DNA of 64,000 bases, taken from assembly GCA_964543295.1 (NCBI GenBank), contig CAZIXA010000007.1, positions 17,483 to 81,482 of the forward strand. Direction: 5' to 3'. Position numbers and translations under genes: made by a program. This DNA is from AE-B3B sp964543295. GTDB taxonomy: Bacteria > Aerophobota > Aerophobia > Aerophobales > AE-B3A. Below, piece after piece: positions 25,668-35,255 of the stretch (its first letter is position 1; each line of letters begins with the position of its first letter). Below the pieces are notes generated by a model that saw nothing but the letters and a program-made list of their open reading frames with translations, searched no databases and was not told where the DNA came from.

Positions 25668-26984
25668 TCATCGAGCGAGAATAGCATTAACCCTTTTGTG
25701 GGCCTCTGCCAGAGCTTTCTCAGGAGTCTTAACCCCAATTAGAGCTTCTTGAACTGCTGTGGTGACGGCATCGATTATCTCAGGCCATTCTTTTATCTGA
25801 GGAACAAATTTTGCATGGGCTAACTCAGAGGCAACGACCTTGGCGTGCTTGTCTTCCAGTATTTCTGGAGATACTCCGCTTACATCTTGTCTGGCGGAAA
25901 GCACAGAGGCGTCCCTGAACCATTTTAGTTCCATTTCTTTGCTGGTAATGAACTTGGTCCATTCCCAGGCTTCCTGGGCATGCTTGGTATTGGGACTTAT
26001 TATCCAGGCACTGAGCCAGGCAGAGGTAATTGCCTTTCTCTTTACCGGGACAGCGGAGTACTCCAGCACTTCGGAGGCCCCTAACTCAGGGTTTATGCTA
26101 TCTACTATAGGGACTGTCCAGCCAGATCCTATATTCATGGCTACCTTCTCTTGGGCTAGTTGTGTCCTCACATCGAAAGGACCAAAAGCAGTAGCTCCGG
26201 GAGGTGCCACACCGTACTCTCGATACAGACTCACAAAGAATTTAATCGCTTCAACTGCCTCAGGGGTATCCAATGTCGAATGCTTCATATCTTCTGTTAA
26301 ATAGTCACCCCCGAAACTCCAGACAAAGGGACTGAATCGAAGTTCAAAGCCAGGATCCTTAGCCCCAATCATACCAAAGCCCCATTGATCCACTTTGAAG
26401 TCGCCGTCTTTATCTACCGTAAGGGCCTGAGCATATTCCAAAAACTCATCCCAGGTTTTGGGAGGTTTAGTGGGATCAAGCCCGACTTCTTTGAACATTT
26501 CCGTATTGCGAACCAGAACCTGAGCCATGTAATCACCCGGCATAGCATACACTTTCCCCTTGTATGTACAGAGTGTCAAAGGCACAGCATACCAGGCATC
26601 AAGAAAATCAGCCTTTTCTTTGTTAATGAAGGGAGTCAAATCAAGAGCATAACCTTTTTCGATGAACGCCGCCAGGGAATAAGCGTGAAGGTGCATCACA
26701 TCCGGTGCCTGCCCAGCCTCAGATGCCGTAATATACTTGGTCTCTTTCTCTCCGTAGGAAACCGGTTCAAAGGTGATCTTGATATCCGGGTATTGCTCCT
26801 CAAAAATAACCTTTGCCTCTTCCAGGGCCTTAAGCCAGTGGGCTTCTGCCATGTGCCAATCAGAGAATCGTAGAGTCACCTTGGCAGACGCCTTGGTTAC
26901 CGGCCCAAAGCTCAGAGCTAGCGCAGTAGTCAGAAAAACCACCATTACCAGGCTCGTTAAGAGCCATTTTGTACTTTTTTTCAT
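25668..26984 (-). CDS. Extracellular sugar-binding protein, system 1
   Basis: I chose ATG at 26984 (438 residues): AAGGAGG precedes it and the protein then starts with a signal peptide (MKKSTKWLLTSLVMVVFL, cleavage about residue 35). The upstream frame to 27071 lacks these features. The mature part is a type I solute-binding fold: ITFEPVSYGEKE, GQAPDVMHLHAYSLAAFIEKG, and EAVEAIKFF. It captures a sugar or oligosaccharide in the periplasm for the two permeases downstream. Linkage to KDPG aldolase suggests a uronate or sugar acid. Confidence 0.9.
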   Translation of the reverse strand: MKKSTKWLLTSLVMVVFLTTALALSFGPVTKASAKVTLRFSDWHMAEAHWLKALEEAKVIFEEQYPDIKITFEPVSYGEKETKYITASEAGQAPDVMHLHAYSLAAFIEKGYALDLTPFINKEKADFLDAWYAVPLTLCTYKGKVYAMPGDYMAQVLVRNTEMFKEVGLDPTKPPKTWDEFLEYAQALTVDKDGDFKVDQWGFGMIGAKDPGFELRFSPFVWSFGGDYLTEDMKHSTLDTPEAVEAIKFFVSLYREYGVAPPGATAFGPFDVRTQLAQEKVAMNIGSGWTVPIVDSINPELGASEVLEYSAVPVKRKAITSAWLSAWIISPNTKHAQEAWEWTKFITSKEMELKWFRDASVLSARQDVSGVSPEILEDKHAKVVASELAHAKFVPQIKEWPEIIDAVTTAVQEALIGVKTPEKALAEAHKRVNAILAR

Positions 26985-27107
26985 TCTCTTTCCTCCTTGT
27001 AATACAGAGAACTTGGTCACTTCGGACGGCCCCTCATCCAGTGACCAATCCCTTTTTACCACTTTTTTCACCTCCTTCTCTTATTTTGGAGCATCTATTA
27101 ACCAATT

Positions 27108-27854
27108 TTAATCCATCAAACAGCCACCATTTACATCCAATACCTCACCAGTGATAAATTTTGCACTGTCTGAGACTAAGAAAACCACTGCCTCGGCTAC
27201 ATCGCCAGGTTCACCTAGTCTTCCCAGGGGAATGCTACTAATGATGCTTTTTCTTTTCTCATCCGACCACTCTCTGCTCATCTCCGTCTCGATGGCATGG
27301 GGCGCAACCGCATTGACATTTATTCCATACGGAGCTAGCTCTCTAGCCAAAGATTTAGCAAGACAGGCCATTCCTGCTTTAGAGGCACCATAACAAGGAG
27401 CCGAGGCAATGTCTCCCATCTTTCCCGCAATAGAGGATATATTTACGATTTTCCCGGATCTCTGTTTCTTCATAACTCCAATGACCGCTTGGCAACAGTT
27501 AAAAGCACCTTTAAGATTCACACTTAAAACCCGGTCCCATTCTTCCTCGCTCAGATTCTCGGTCGAACCGCGGCGTATAATCCCGGCATTATTTACTAAG
27601 ATATCCACCCTTCCAAATTTCTCCAGGATGGATTGGATCATCCGCTTCACCTCTTTGCTCTGGGAAACATCCGCTTTTATAGCCAGAGCTCGACGCCCTA
27701 TAGATCCGATTTCAGTGGCTACTTGTTGAGCTACCTTACCATCAATGTCGTTTACCACAACATTTGCCCCTTCCCGGGCCAGAGTTAAAGCCGTAGCTTT
27801 ACCTATACCTCGACCAGCACCGGTAACAATGGCCACCTTATCGGCTAACTTCAT
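27108..27854 (-). CDS. SDR oxidoreductase, intact
   Basis: A 248-residue short-chain dehydrogenase of the FabG/gluconate dehydrogenase type. TGAGRGIG, NNAG, the Asn in SVNLKGAF, Ser in ISSIAG and YGASKAG (Tyr, Lys) are all present, so the tetrad is complete. Its ATG overlaps the eda stop by 4 bases, so it is co-translated with KDPG aldolase. A role in oxidising or reducing a hexonate before the aldol step is likely. Confidence 0.9.
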   Translation of the reverse strand: MKLADKVAIVTGAGRGIGKATALTLAREGANVVVNDIDGKVAQQVATEIGSIGRRALAIKADVSQSKEVKRMIQSILEKFGRVDILVNNAGIIRRGSTENLSEEEWDRVLSVNLKGAFNCCQAVIGVMKKQRSGKIVNISSIAGKMGDIASAPCYGASKAGMACLAKSLARELAPYGINVNAVAPHAIETEMSREWSDEKRKSIISSIPLGRLGEPGDVAEAVVFLVSDSAKFITGEVLDVNGGCLMD

Positions 27855-28504
27855 TTCCCTCTGGCCTTTTTCACCTCCTCTATGAACTGTTCTGCTTTTC
27901 TGGTTATCACTTCAAACTGCGCTTGCGCCACAGCTTTTTTATCCACCAGGGCACTACCGACTGAAATAACCGAAGCTCCAGCCTTAATAAACTCCCCGGC
28001 ATTATCTAAACTCACTCCCCCGGTGGGGTTGAGCAGGATCTGGGGTAAGGGTGCCTTTATGGCTTTAATGTAAGAGGGCCCACCCAGTTGACCGGCTGGG
28101 AAAACCTTCACTACATCCGCCCCCATCTCCCAGGCTCTCACTATCTCGGTAGGGGTCATGGCCCCGGGGATTACAATTTTACTGTACCTCTTACATAGTC
28201 TCACCAATTCGGGATTAAGGCAGGGTCCCACAATGAACTCAGCGCCGGCCAAAATAGATGCTCGGGCGGTTTCCGGGTCGAGTACTGAGCCCGCCCCCAA
28301 CAATATCTCATCGCCGGCCTCCTTAGCCAAGCTTTCCATAACTCCTATGGCACCGGGAACCGTCATAGTGATCTCAATGGTATTAATTCCTCCTTTTCTT
28401 ATAGCCTCAACCACTTTAAGAGCCTCAGCGGCTGACCTTGCCCTGATGACGGGAATGACTCCACCCTCAAGCATAATCCCAAGTTTTTCACTTTTTTGAC
28501 TCAT
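27851..28504 (-). CDS. eda: KDPG/KHG aldolase
   Basis: Eda cleaves 2-keto-3-deoxy-6-phosphogluconate (and related keto acids) to pyruvate and an aldehyde. I chose ATG at 28504 (217 residues) with AAGGAG upstream; the longer frame to 28597 adds 31 unlikely residues. Family features are GVIPVIRA, the Glu in EITMTVPGA, GAGSVLD and the Schiff-base lysine in VVKVFPAGQLGG. It is the first gene of an operon with an SDR and a sugar importer. No KDG kinase is nearby; the family also includes enzymes acting on unphosphorylated keto acids. Confidence 0.93.
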   Translation of the reverse strand: MSQKSEKLGIMLEGGVIPVIRARSAAEALKVVEAIRKGGINTIEITMTVPGAIGVMESLAKEAGDEILLGAGSVLDPETARASILAGAEFIVGPCLNPELVRLCKRYSKIVIPGAMTPTEIVRAWEMGADVVKVFPAGQLGGPSYIKAIKAPLPQILLNPTGGVSLDNAGEFIKAGASVISVGSALVDKKAVAQAQFEVITRKAEQFIEEVKKARGK

Positions 28505-28602
28505 ACTTTTTTTCTCCTTTTCTCTCGTGAGTTTTTCCTTGCCGCATGCGACTGCAACCCATTCGAACCGCTGCCAAAAAAACCGCCTGTTCACCAACCG
28601 TA

Positions 28603-28630
28603 TTTATACCAGAAATTATCTCAAAAGCAA
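28603..28630 (-). promoter_or_regulatory. Candidate promoter for the eda operon
   Basis: Minus-strand TTGCTT (28630-28625) and TATAAA (28608-28603) are 16 bases apart, about 100 bases upstream of eda. The match is moderate and the leader between them and the ATG shows no clear operator. Confidence 0.4.
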
Positions 28631-28749
28631 GCCGGCTGTGCTTGTTAGTCAAAGTTTGCCGTATTTTCAAGCTCTAAACTAAATCCACTGTATTATATGA
28701 ATAAAGATTGATTGACTGCAATCAGCGAAGGGAGAAATCTTAAAACCAG

Positions 28750-29565
28750 CTATTGATAAGTGTTTACAAACCAATCAATCAGTCGTCGAGAAATGCTGAC
28801 TCTGTCAGGTATGGAAGGAAGGTTGTTAGCTGTAAACCAGTCTGCATCTACAATCTCAGTTTCATCGATGGTAATTTTGCCACTAGCATAATCGGCGGTA
28901 AAAGCAACCATAAGTGAATTAGGGAAGGGCCAAGGTTGGCTACCGAAGTAACATATATTTTCCACCTCTACACCAACTTCCTCCTTAACCTCTCTCTTCA
29001 CACACTCCTCAAGTGTTTCTCCGGCGTCGACAAAACCGGCAATAACACTATATAATCCAGGAGGAAAGCGATGGGCCCGGGTAAGAAGTATCTGGTTATC
29101 CTTGAGCACTGCTACTATTATAGCGGGAGATATACGAGGAAAATTTATAAGCCCACACCGAGGACAGACTTTAGCCCGTTCATTGGGCTTAGTTTGGGTG
29201 GGAGTTCCGCATCGCCCACAATACTGGTGCGTCTGATCCCAATTCATAACTTGAATAGCACGACCCGCTAGCCAGAAAAGATTTTCTTCCAGCAAGCCGA
29301 ATAGTGGTCGTAATCCTTGAAAAGCCATACCCTCAGGAGCCGAAGCACCAGCAGCTAATTCTGCCGAATAGCAGGCGCGTCCATCTAGTGTGCCAAGATA
29401 CTGCTTTCGTATTGGTTTTAGGTTTAATGATTCCAAATCAGTGGCGCGCGGGATAGCAGCGGCTTTACTCTTCCATTTAATGAGGAGCTTATCGCCACGA
29501 AACACAAACCACCATGCAGGTTCCGTCTTGTTGGATGACGGCACCACTCCTGGCACAAAACTCAT
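28750..29565 (-). CDS. nudC: NADH pyrophosphatase (NudC)
   Basis: NudC hydrolyses NADH to NMNH and AMP and removes NAD caps from RNA 5' ends. The 271 residues contain a zinc ribbon (Cys116, 119, 134 and 137), the complete Nudix box GX5EX7REUXEEXGU (about 177-199) and the diagnostic SQPWPFP motif (209-215) that separates NudC from other Nudix proteins. It stands alone, transcribed leftwards. The bases upstream to 29650 are not coding. Confidence 0.94.
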   Translation of the reverse strand: MSFVPGVVPSSNKTEPAWWFVFRGDKLLIKWKSKAAAIPRATDLESLNLKPIRKQYLGTLDGRACYSAELAAGASAPEGMAFQGLRPLFGLLEENLFWLAGRAIQVMNWDQTHQYCGRCGTPTQTKPNERAKVCPRCGLINFPRISPAIIVAVLKDNQILLTRAHRFPPGLYSVIAGFVDAGETLEECVKREVKEEVGVEVENICYFGSQPWPFPNSLMVAFTADYASGKITIDETEIVDADWFTANNLPSIPDRVSISRRLIDWFVNTYQ

Positions 29566-29650
29566 AGAAAATCCTTTTTTCTTTTTTTGGAACTTGAATT
29601 TTATCGGAGCTAACTTGAAACGACTGAACTACTTCGTTTATGCTCCTAAA

Positions 29651-29981
29651 TCAGGATAGTTCGCGAACTACTTCGTCATGCACGATTCTAGATGAACCCT
29701 CAAATGGTTGCTTTCTCTTATTGCCGTCTTGAGACAAATGAGAGACACGTCCTCTTTGCTCATCCAGAAAATACCCAGGTGGTTTTTTGAGAACTGTGGC
29801 GATTTTGGCTAAGGTTTTTATGGATTGCAGCGGTGCCTCCGGTTTCAAAACGAGAGATGTTCGTCTGTTCAATATTAACTTTGTGGGCGAGTTGAGTTAA
29901 ATCAAGTTCTATGTGGACTAGCTTTATCTTTTTGCCTGATTTCTTTGCGCCGATTTTGTCTGGTCTTTTTAAAAAAGGCAC
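29651..29981 (-). pseudogene. Frameshifted XRE-family HTH regulator
   Basis: Two frames combine into one Cro/C1-type helix-turn-helix. The first frame (from 29981) gives VHIELDLTQLAHKVNIEQ and TNISRFETGG. The second (to 29651) gives APLQSIKTLAKIATVLKKPP and a basic tail. The shift is near 29835-29850, inside the third helix-loop region. Such small regulators often belong to toxin-antitoxin or phage-like loci, but no partner gene is adjacent. A palindrome at 30056 may be its old operator. Confidence 0.75.
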
Positions 29982-30055
29982 GAGAAAAAATTTAGCAAGA
30001 TACGTTTCCAGGCTATAACTTATCGATGAAAAGGGTATTCCTCTATCTACCTCAC

Positions 30056-30074
30056 ATTAGTAATATATACTAAT
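30056..30074. promoter_or_regulatory. Palindrome upstream of the XRE pseudogene, possible operator
   Basis: ATTAGTA and TACTAAT form perfect 7-bp arms around ATATA. It lies about 75 bases upstream of the XRE frame, where such regulators bind to control themselves. The rest of the 29982-30225 space is AT-rich and shows no gene. Confidence 0.4.
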
Positions 30075-30225
30075 TTGTAATAAGCGCAAGGTTTTTTTAT
30101 CATGTGCATTGCGCAAGACCAGACAAATAGTACAACAAAAGCTCAAACTGCTGCCCACTAAGCGATAGGCACGAGACTTCTAATTGGTATCACTGGCGGA
30201 CTTTGTCGGTCAGGACAATGCTGCC

Positions 30226-30681
30226 TCATTTCCAAATCCTATTTCCCATCATAAAATCCCAATTTCCGTTTTTTACGGTTGTAGAAAGGTAAGGTATCTT
30301 TCGCGCACAGGCAAGGATCAAGGCCATAGTATGTGTGGATACCTCATCAACAAAGTAATCCGGAACGTTAGCCACAATAATTCCCCGTTCAGTAGCTGCC
30401 TCCACATCAATATTATCGACTCCCACACCATAACGAGAGATAACTCTGCATTGATCAAGGGATTTGATTACTCTCTCGGTTATGGGAGCATATTGATTAA
30501 GTATACCATCGGTGTCCTTAGCAGCAGTTATGACCTCCTCCTCTGTGGTACAGTGAGCCCCTACAAACTCAGGATCAATTTCTTCCAGTACTTTCCTTTC
30601 CAGATCGAGGGAAGGATAGTCGTAATCGGTCACCACTACTTTCATTCTATTTTTGACCATCCATTCCTTTTCCTCTTCCAA
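30226..30681 (-). pseudogene. Truncated D-2-hydroxyacid dehydrogenase
   Basis: This 151-residue frame covers only the N-terminal substrate-binding part of a PGDH-like dehydrogenase: MKVVVTDYDYP, GILNQYAPITERVI, RYGVGVDNIDVEAATERGI, NVPDYFVDEVSTHTM. The sequence stops at TVKNGNWDF, before the NAD-binding GxGxxG region, which is absent downstream. The family is normally about 320 residues. The start is unclear (TTG at 30681, or internal ATGs). It trails iolG by about 40 bases and was probably part of that operon. Confidence 0.83.
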
Positions 30682-30720
30682 CCGCTAACATTATTCCTTA
30701 TCCTTTATCAAACTACCCCA

Positions 30721-31737
30721 TTACTCACTCGCCAAGGGTATTTCTATTGGCCTTGCCTCTTTATAGGATTGAGTTGCTGCTAGAGCAATCTCAAGAGCAG
30801 CTCTTCCATCTTGACCGGTAACTGTGGGGTTTTGATCATTATAAATACAGTCAATAAAATAGTTTAACTCATCAATATAAGCCTCCCCAAACCTTTCCAT
30901 AATATAGGGAACAAAATCATAAGTAGCACCTTTTTTTGTTAAAAGGACTACTGGAGTATGCCTAGCATAACCAATCATTATACCACCTTCCGAACCTAGA
31001 ACTTCGGTACGAATGTCATAGCCATACAAGGCATTACGACTTACCTCAACGTTTCCCAGGGAACCATCCGAAAAAAGCATATTTATAGTAGCATTATCAA
31101 TATCATCTGCCTCTTTTAGCTGATCAAATACCAGTCTTCCCCCTTCAACATAAACTCTTTTTACCTCACTTTCCATTAGCCATCGGGCTAGGTCAAAATC
31201 ATGAATGGCCATATCCATTATCAATCCCCCACTTGCCTTGGCGTAATCAAGTCTAGGACACATGGGATCTCTACTTATAGATTTAAAGTTCACAGGTTTT
31301 CCTATTTTGCCTTCTTCAATTTTTTCCTTGGCTACCATATATCCTCTATCAAATCTTCTCATAAAGCCTGCTTGAAATTTTACCTTTGTCTTTTCTACCG
31401 CCCTAAGAGCAGTGTCGGTTTCCTTTAAGGTAAGAGCAACAGGCTTTTCACAAAATACATCTTTGCCCACCTCGGCAGCACCAACAATAATCTCTGTATG
31501 GACGCTGGTAGAAGCAGCGATGACTACTCCTCTGATAGCTTCGATTTTGAGTAGATCCTGATAATTGTCAAAACAGTACTTTATACTGTGGGAGACAGCG
31601 ACTTTTCTAGCAGTTTCGCGGTTGATGTCAGCTACAGCCACCAGTTCTGCCCCAGGGATTCGGGAAATGAGAGCCTCCACATATATACGCCCCATTCTTC
31701 CCAAACCAATCAAGCCTATTCTTACTTTATCATTCAT
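30721..31737 (-). CDS. iolG: Gfo/Idh/MocA oxidoreductase, inositol 2-dehydrogenase-like
   Basis: IolG oxidises myo-inositol to scyllo-inosose with NAD+. ATG at 31737 (338 residues) has GAGG nine bases upstream. The Rossmann motif is GLIGLGRMG (8-16) and the EKP motif with the catalytic lysine is at 97-99. The C-terminal substrate domain has GGLIMDMAIHDFDLARWL, where Asp and His complete the active site. The assignment to inositol rests on this motif pattern and on the neighbouring IolN-like hydrolase; other cyclitol or sugar dehydrogenases are possible. Confidence 0.85.
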   Translation of the reverse strand: MNDKVRIGLIGLGRMGRIYVEALISRIPGAELVAVADINRETARKVAVSHSIKYCFDNYQDLLKIEAIRGVVIAASTSVHTEIIVGAAEVGKDVFCEKPVALTLKETDTALRAVEKTKVKFQAGFMRRFDRGYMVAKEKIEEGKIGKPVNFKSISRDPMCPRLDYAKASGGLIMDMAIHDFDLARWLMESEVKRVYVEGGRLVFDQLKEADDIDNATINMLFSDGSLGNVEVSRNALYGYDIRTEVLGSEGGIMIGYARHTPVVLLTKKGATYDFVPYIMERFGEAYIDELNYFIDCIYNDQNPTVTGQDGRAALEIALAATQSYKEARPIEIPLASE

Positions 31738-31904
31738 AAACACTTTCCTCTCAGCCCTATTTAACTCTCAAGCTCGTTTACCCAGAAAATCCCTCTTACA
31801 CAGGAAGAAAATAGTAACTGTATTTAACCTTAAATATCAATAAGCTATTTTCCTACTCCCTATCTTTTGAATATTGACCATCAAATACTGATCCCTGGTT
31901 CTAA

Positions 31905-33023
31905 CTAGAACCCAATCTTTGGCAATCCGTAGACGGATTTCCAACCCTTACTCAAAGGCTCTTTCAGATAAGGCTCCATCTCCGAAGCATCTCGTAAGGT
32001 CACCTTCTCTAGCGGCGGAACTTTGCCAGGTGGAAAGACGTCCAGGATCTGATCAATAACTAAAGTCAAGTACCTGAGGATAGCCACAATGGGCCGCTTA
32101 GCCTTTCTGGCACTGGCCAGACTTGGTTTCCCAACCGTTCCTTCCGGCGTTGCGGCCATTTCGATAGCCATGTGGCCTTCACCTTCAGACCACCGATGAG
32201 GTCGGTGCAGTGGATCCACTGATTTGTCAAAGTGACCATCGGGAAGAAATCCCTCTCCTTCGGTGTCCTGAGCAAGACTCATTTCAACCGTCCCTTCAGG
32301 AAACATCAAGAGGGCCACCGAGGTCTCCGCCTCATCTGCATGAACAAACTGCGTCTCCAGGCTGTCTGGACGTCCAGCCGGATAAAAGAATTCTCTCACT
32401 CCTCTATGCCAGTCCAGCACCTGGAAGATTCCCGGAAGCTGATATCTTTTAGTAAACTCATGTAAAGCTGTCTCCAATACCCAGAGCTGACCGTGGTTAT
32501 TAATGATAATCTGTTTGCGAAAGCCATCGTTCCATAGCCCAAGCATGACGTAGACGAGAGTTTCTCGCACTACATCATCCGGCATGATCACCGTACCCGG
32601 CATCCCCAGATGATGATAGGGATGAGCCCCATAATTGAGGGGGGGCAAGGCAAGATTAACGGCTCGATCCTGCTTAGCCGTATATCTACGCAGCGCCTCG
32701 GCAATCTGGGTCACCATGAAGGTATCCAGACCAGAGATGGTATGCCGACCATGGTTTTCCGTACATCCCACAGGAATAATAACGATATCGTTCTTGCTCC
32801 TGTTTTCGATTAGTTTCTGACGAACTGTAGTCTGGATATAACTGCCAGACTTACCTAACTCTGGAGGTGAGGGTACCTCATACTCAGCCAGAATCGCATC
32901 AATCTCGACTTTCGATGCATCCCAGATCTCCTTCTTCAGCCTGCCTACGTCAGTATTTTCAAAGACGATAGCAGGATTTTCTGTTGTCAACCACAACTCA
33001 CTTTTCTCTTTTTGGCTAGACAC
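31905..33023 (-). CDS. iolN: Creatininase-family hydrolase, 3-dehydro-scyllo-inosose hydrolase-like
   Basis: A 372-residue metal-dependent hydrolase of the creatininase fold. Metal ligands fit GCTENHGRHTISGLDTFM and NNHGQ, with further acidic residues in HADEAETSVALL. In Thermotoga the IolN member opens the ring of 3-dehydro-scyllo-inosose to 5-dehydro-L-gluconate. The length, with a long N-terminal extension (residues 1-75) compared with creatininase (about 260), fits IolN. It lies between iolG and a zinc dehydrogenase, the expected IolG-IolM-IolN set. The exact substrate is inferred. Confidence 0.75.
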   Translation of the reverse strand: MSSQKEKSELWLTTENPAIVFENTDVGRLKKEIWDASKVEIDAILAEYEVPSPPELGKSGSYIQTTVRQKLIENRSKNDIVIIPVGCTENHGRHTISGLDTFMVTQIAEALRRYTAKQDRAVNLALPPLNYGAHPYHHLGMPGTVIMPDDVVRETLVYVMLGLWNDGFRKQIIINNHGQLWVLETALHEFTKRYQLPGIFQVLDWHRGVREFFYPAGRPDSLETQFVHADEAETSVALLMFPEGTVEMSLAQDTEGEGFLPDGHFDKSVDPLHRPHRWSEGEGHMAIEMAATPEGTVGKPSLASARKAKRPIVAILRYLTLVIDQILDVFPPGKVPPLEKVTLRDASEMEPYLKEPLSKGWKSVYGLPKIGF

Positions 33024-33034
33024 TTTACTCCTCC

Positions 33035-34102
33035 TTACGGTTTGATGACCACCTTTATCGCTCCTCCTATCCTTTTAACAAAAGTCTCCATTGCTTCGTT
33101 TATCTTCTCCAGAGAAAAAACATGAGTTATAAGAGGCTCTGCCTTAATTCTGCCATCTGCCATTAAAGGAACTGCTCTTTCCAGATTCCACATCCCTTCA
33201 GCTTTTCCACCAGCTAAAGATAAATTCCACTGAACAACTTTATTTAAATTAAGAGTCACTGGCTCCTGGTAGATGCCCACCAGAACAATCCTCGCTCCTT
33301 TTTTGATGAGATCTATGGCTTGAGCTGAGGCTCGAGGATCCCCTGAACACTCAACGACTACATCTGCTCCAAGCCCGCCGGTAAGCTCATTTATCTTTTT
33401 CACTGGGTCATCCTGACGAATGTTGATAGTCTCATCAGCGCCAACCTCTCTGCCTACTTTCAGTCTTGACTCTCGATTTCCGGTGAGAATGACCCTACCT
33501 GCCCCCAGTGCTTTAGCAACCTGCACTCCCATCAGTCCAATCGGTCCTGGACCGGTAACAACCACTGTCTCTCCCGGCCTAATCCCCCCAATCCTTTCTA
33601 TCCCGAACATAACAGTTCCGGCAGTAGTAATTAGAGTTGCATCTTCATAGGAGAGCTTCTCTGGTATCCTATGAAGAGTGTTGATGTGATTAACTGCATA
33701 TTCAGCGTATCCTCCATTAGTAGTGAAACCATAATGCCGATGTCCTTTTGCTATATTGCCATAATTTAGACAGATAGTATATAATCCTCTAATACAGTTC
33801 ACACACCGGCCACACCCTTTGTGTGGTTCAACCGCTACTCTATCTCCCACTTTAAACTCGTCCACTGTTTCTCCAACCTTCACAATCTCACCGGTAAATT
33901 CGTGCCCCGGAATGTACTCCCCAAAGGGTGGGTTGGATGGCCAACCTTGAGAAATTATGTGAGGGTCTGTACCACAAATAGCACAGGCTTTCACTTTGAT
34001 TAAAACCTCACTAGGTCCGGGGGTTGGTACTTCCTTTTTCACTACTCTAAGGTCATTATAGCCAAATAACACAGCCGCTTTCATTTTTTTAGGAATATCC
34101 AT
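33035..34102 (-). CDS. Zinc-dependent MDR dehydrogenase, possible scyllo-inosose 3-dehydrogenase role
   Basis: A 355-residue MDR enzyme from ATG at 34102 with AAGGA upstream. Catalytic zinc sites are in ACAICGTD and PGHEFTGEI, the structural zinc loop is CGRCVNCIRGLYTIC, and the NAD site is VTGPGPIGLMG. It ends 12 bases before the IolN-like gene, so the two are coupled. In the Thermotoga pathway a zinc dehydrogenase (IolM) acts between IolG and IolN; this gene is placed for that role, though it is shorter than IolM and not an obvious orthologue. Confidence 0.85.
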   Translation of the reverse strand: MDIPKKMKAAVLFGYNDLRVVKKEVPTPGPSEVLIKVKACAICGTDPHIISQGWPSNPPFGEYIPGHEFTGEIVKVGETVDEFKVGDRVAVEPHKGCGRCVNCIRGLYTICLNYGNIAKGHRHYGFTTNGGYAEYAVNHINTLHRIPEKLSYEDATLITTAGTVMFGIERIGGIRPGETVVVTGPGPIGLMGVQVAKALGAGRVILTGNRESRLKVGREVGADETINIRQDDPVKKINELTGGLGADVVVECSGDPRASAQAIDLIKKGARIVLVGIYQEPVTLNLNKVVQWNLSLAGGKAEGMWNLERAVPLMADGRIKAEPLITHVFSLEKINEAMETFVKRIGGAIKVVIKP

Positions 34103-34189
34103 TTTTATTTCCTTCCTGGCTTTAAGAATTTAGCTACTTATAGTTTTCGTGCATTCCATCTTTCGGATGTCTCTCAAGTTAATCTAGAC

Positions 34190-35242
34190 TCAATTTGCTT
34201 CCGGCTCTACTTCAAAAGACAATTGAACCTTAACAGCCCGAGCATCCTCTTTACTTAACTTAAATGCATCTTGAGCATTCTGGAAGGAAAATTTATGAGT
34301 AATAAGCGAGCTAGCATAGTCTTGATTATTTTTTAAAAATTGAAGAACCTGGGAGAAATTTCCTGTCCCCCCGATACTCCCTATCAATCTGATCGCTTTT
34401 AAGGTTACCAGTCTAAAGTTTATCTCTGAGGGCGGTATAAAGCCTATATTTAGGATAGTCCCTAAAGGTCTAACCAGATCCAAGGCATTATTAAAGGCCT
34501 TTGGGGAACCGCTACTTTCGATAATGATATCGTAGGTAATTTTAGAATAGAAATCTTTATATTTTTTACCGACCTGAAGTTCCTCTTTAAAAAGATCCAA
34601 ATTGTCGGGTATTTTTGACCCTAGGCCTTCTGCTAATTTTAGCCTAAAATCCAGAAGATCGAAAAGCTCTACTTTTTTAGTCTTATGAATTTTCTTTAAG
34701 ACCATCAAAGTAGAAAGACCAATAGTCCCAGCACCCAGCACCAGGATTCTTTTACCTGAAATATCGCCTAACTTCTCCAGGGCATGAGCAGCAACAGCTA
34801 CTGGTTCTGCAAGGGAAGCTAAACCTGGATCCAAATTTTCAGGCAGCTTATAAAGATACTTTTCATCTTGAATAAAATACTCTCTCGAAGCACCATCCAT
34901 AGTTATGCCGAACTTCTGGATATTCTCACAAAGGTTCTTGTCTTGCTGGCAATATTGGCATCGGCCGCAGTAGATAGAACAATCTCCTGTTACCATATCA
35001 CCTATGTCCAGGCTTTTTACTTTCCTCCCCTTTCTTATAACTATTCCAGACCATTCATGGCCGAAATACAAAGGATAGCCATGAGGTCCTGTATAACTTC
35101 CATAATAAAGATGAATATCAGAGCCACAAATACCAACGTTATTTACTTTTAAAAGAACCTGGGTTTCTTGAGGTTCTACCACTTCACTTTCGATAATCTT
35201 AAGCTGGCCGGGTTTTTCAATCATTACCCCTTTACTCTTCAT
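34190..35242 (-). CDS. Zinc-dependent MDR dehydrogenase, iditol/sorbitol type
   Basis: A 350-residue enzyme with NVGICGSD, GHEWSGIV, the structural zinc loop CGRCQYCQQDKNLC and the NAD motif VLGAGTIGLS. It is more diverged and more AT-rich than the neighbouring dehydrogenases. It sits between the aldolase gene (14 bases upstream) and the other dehydrogenase, so it probably works in the same pathway on a polyol or aldonate. The substrate is unknown. Confidence 0.87.
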   Translation of the reverse strand: MKSKGVMIEKPGQLKIIESEVVEPQETQVLLKVNNVGICGSDIHLYYGSYTGPHGYPLYFGHEWSGIVIRKGRKVKSLDIGDMVTGDCSIYCGRCQYCQQDKNLCENIQKFGITMDGASREYFIQDEKYLYKLPENLDPGLASLAEPVAVAAHALEKLGDISGKRILVLGAGTIGLSTLMVLKKIHKTKKVELFDLLDFRLKLAEGLGSKIPDNLDLFKEELQVGKKYKDFYSKITYDIIIESSGSPKAFNNALDLVRPLGTILNIGFIPPSEINFRLVTLKAIRLIGSIGGTGNFSQVLQFLKNNQDYASSLITHKFSFQNAQDAFKLSKEDARAVKVQLSFEVEPEAN

Positions 35243-35255
35243 TCTATTATTTACC

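Noticed and set aside
29651..30074. Toxin-antitoxin module around the XRE regulator
   Set aside because: The regulator is frameshifted and no toxin-like frame lies next to it on either strand.
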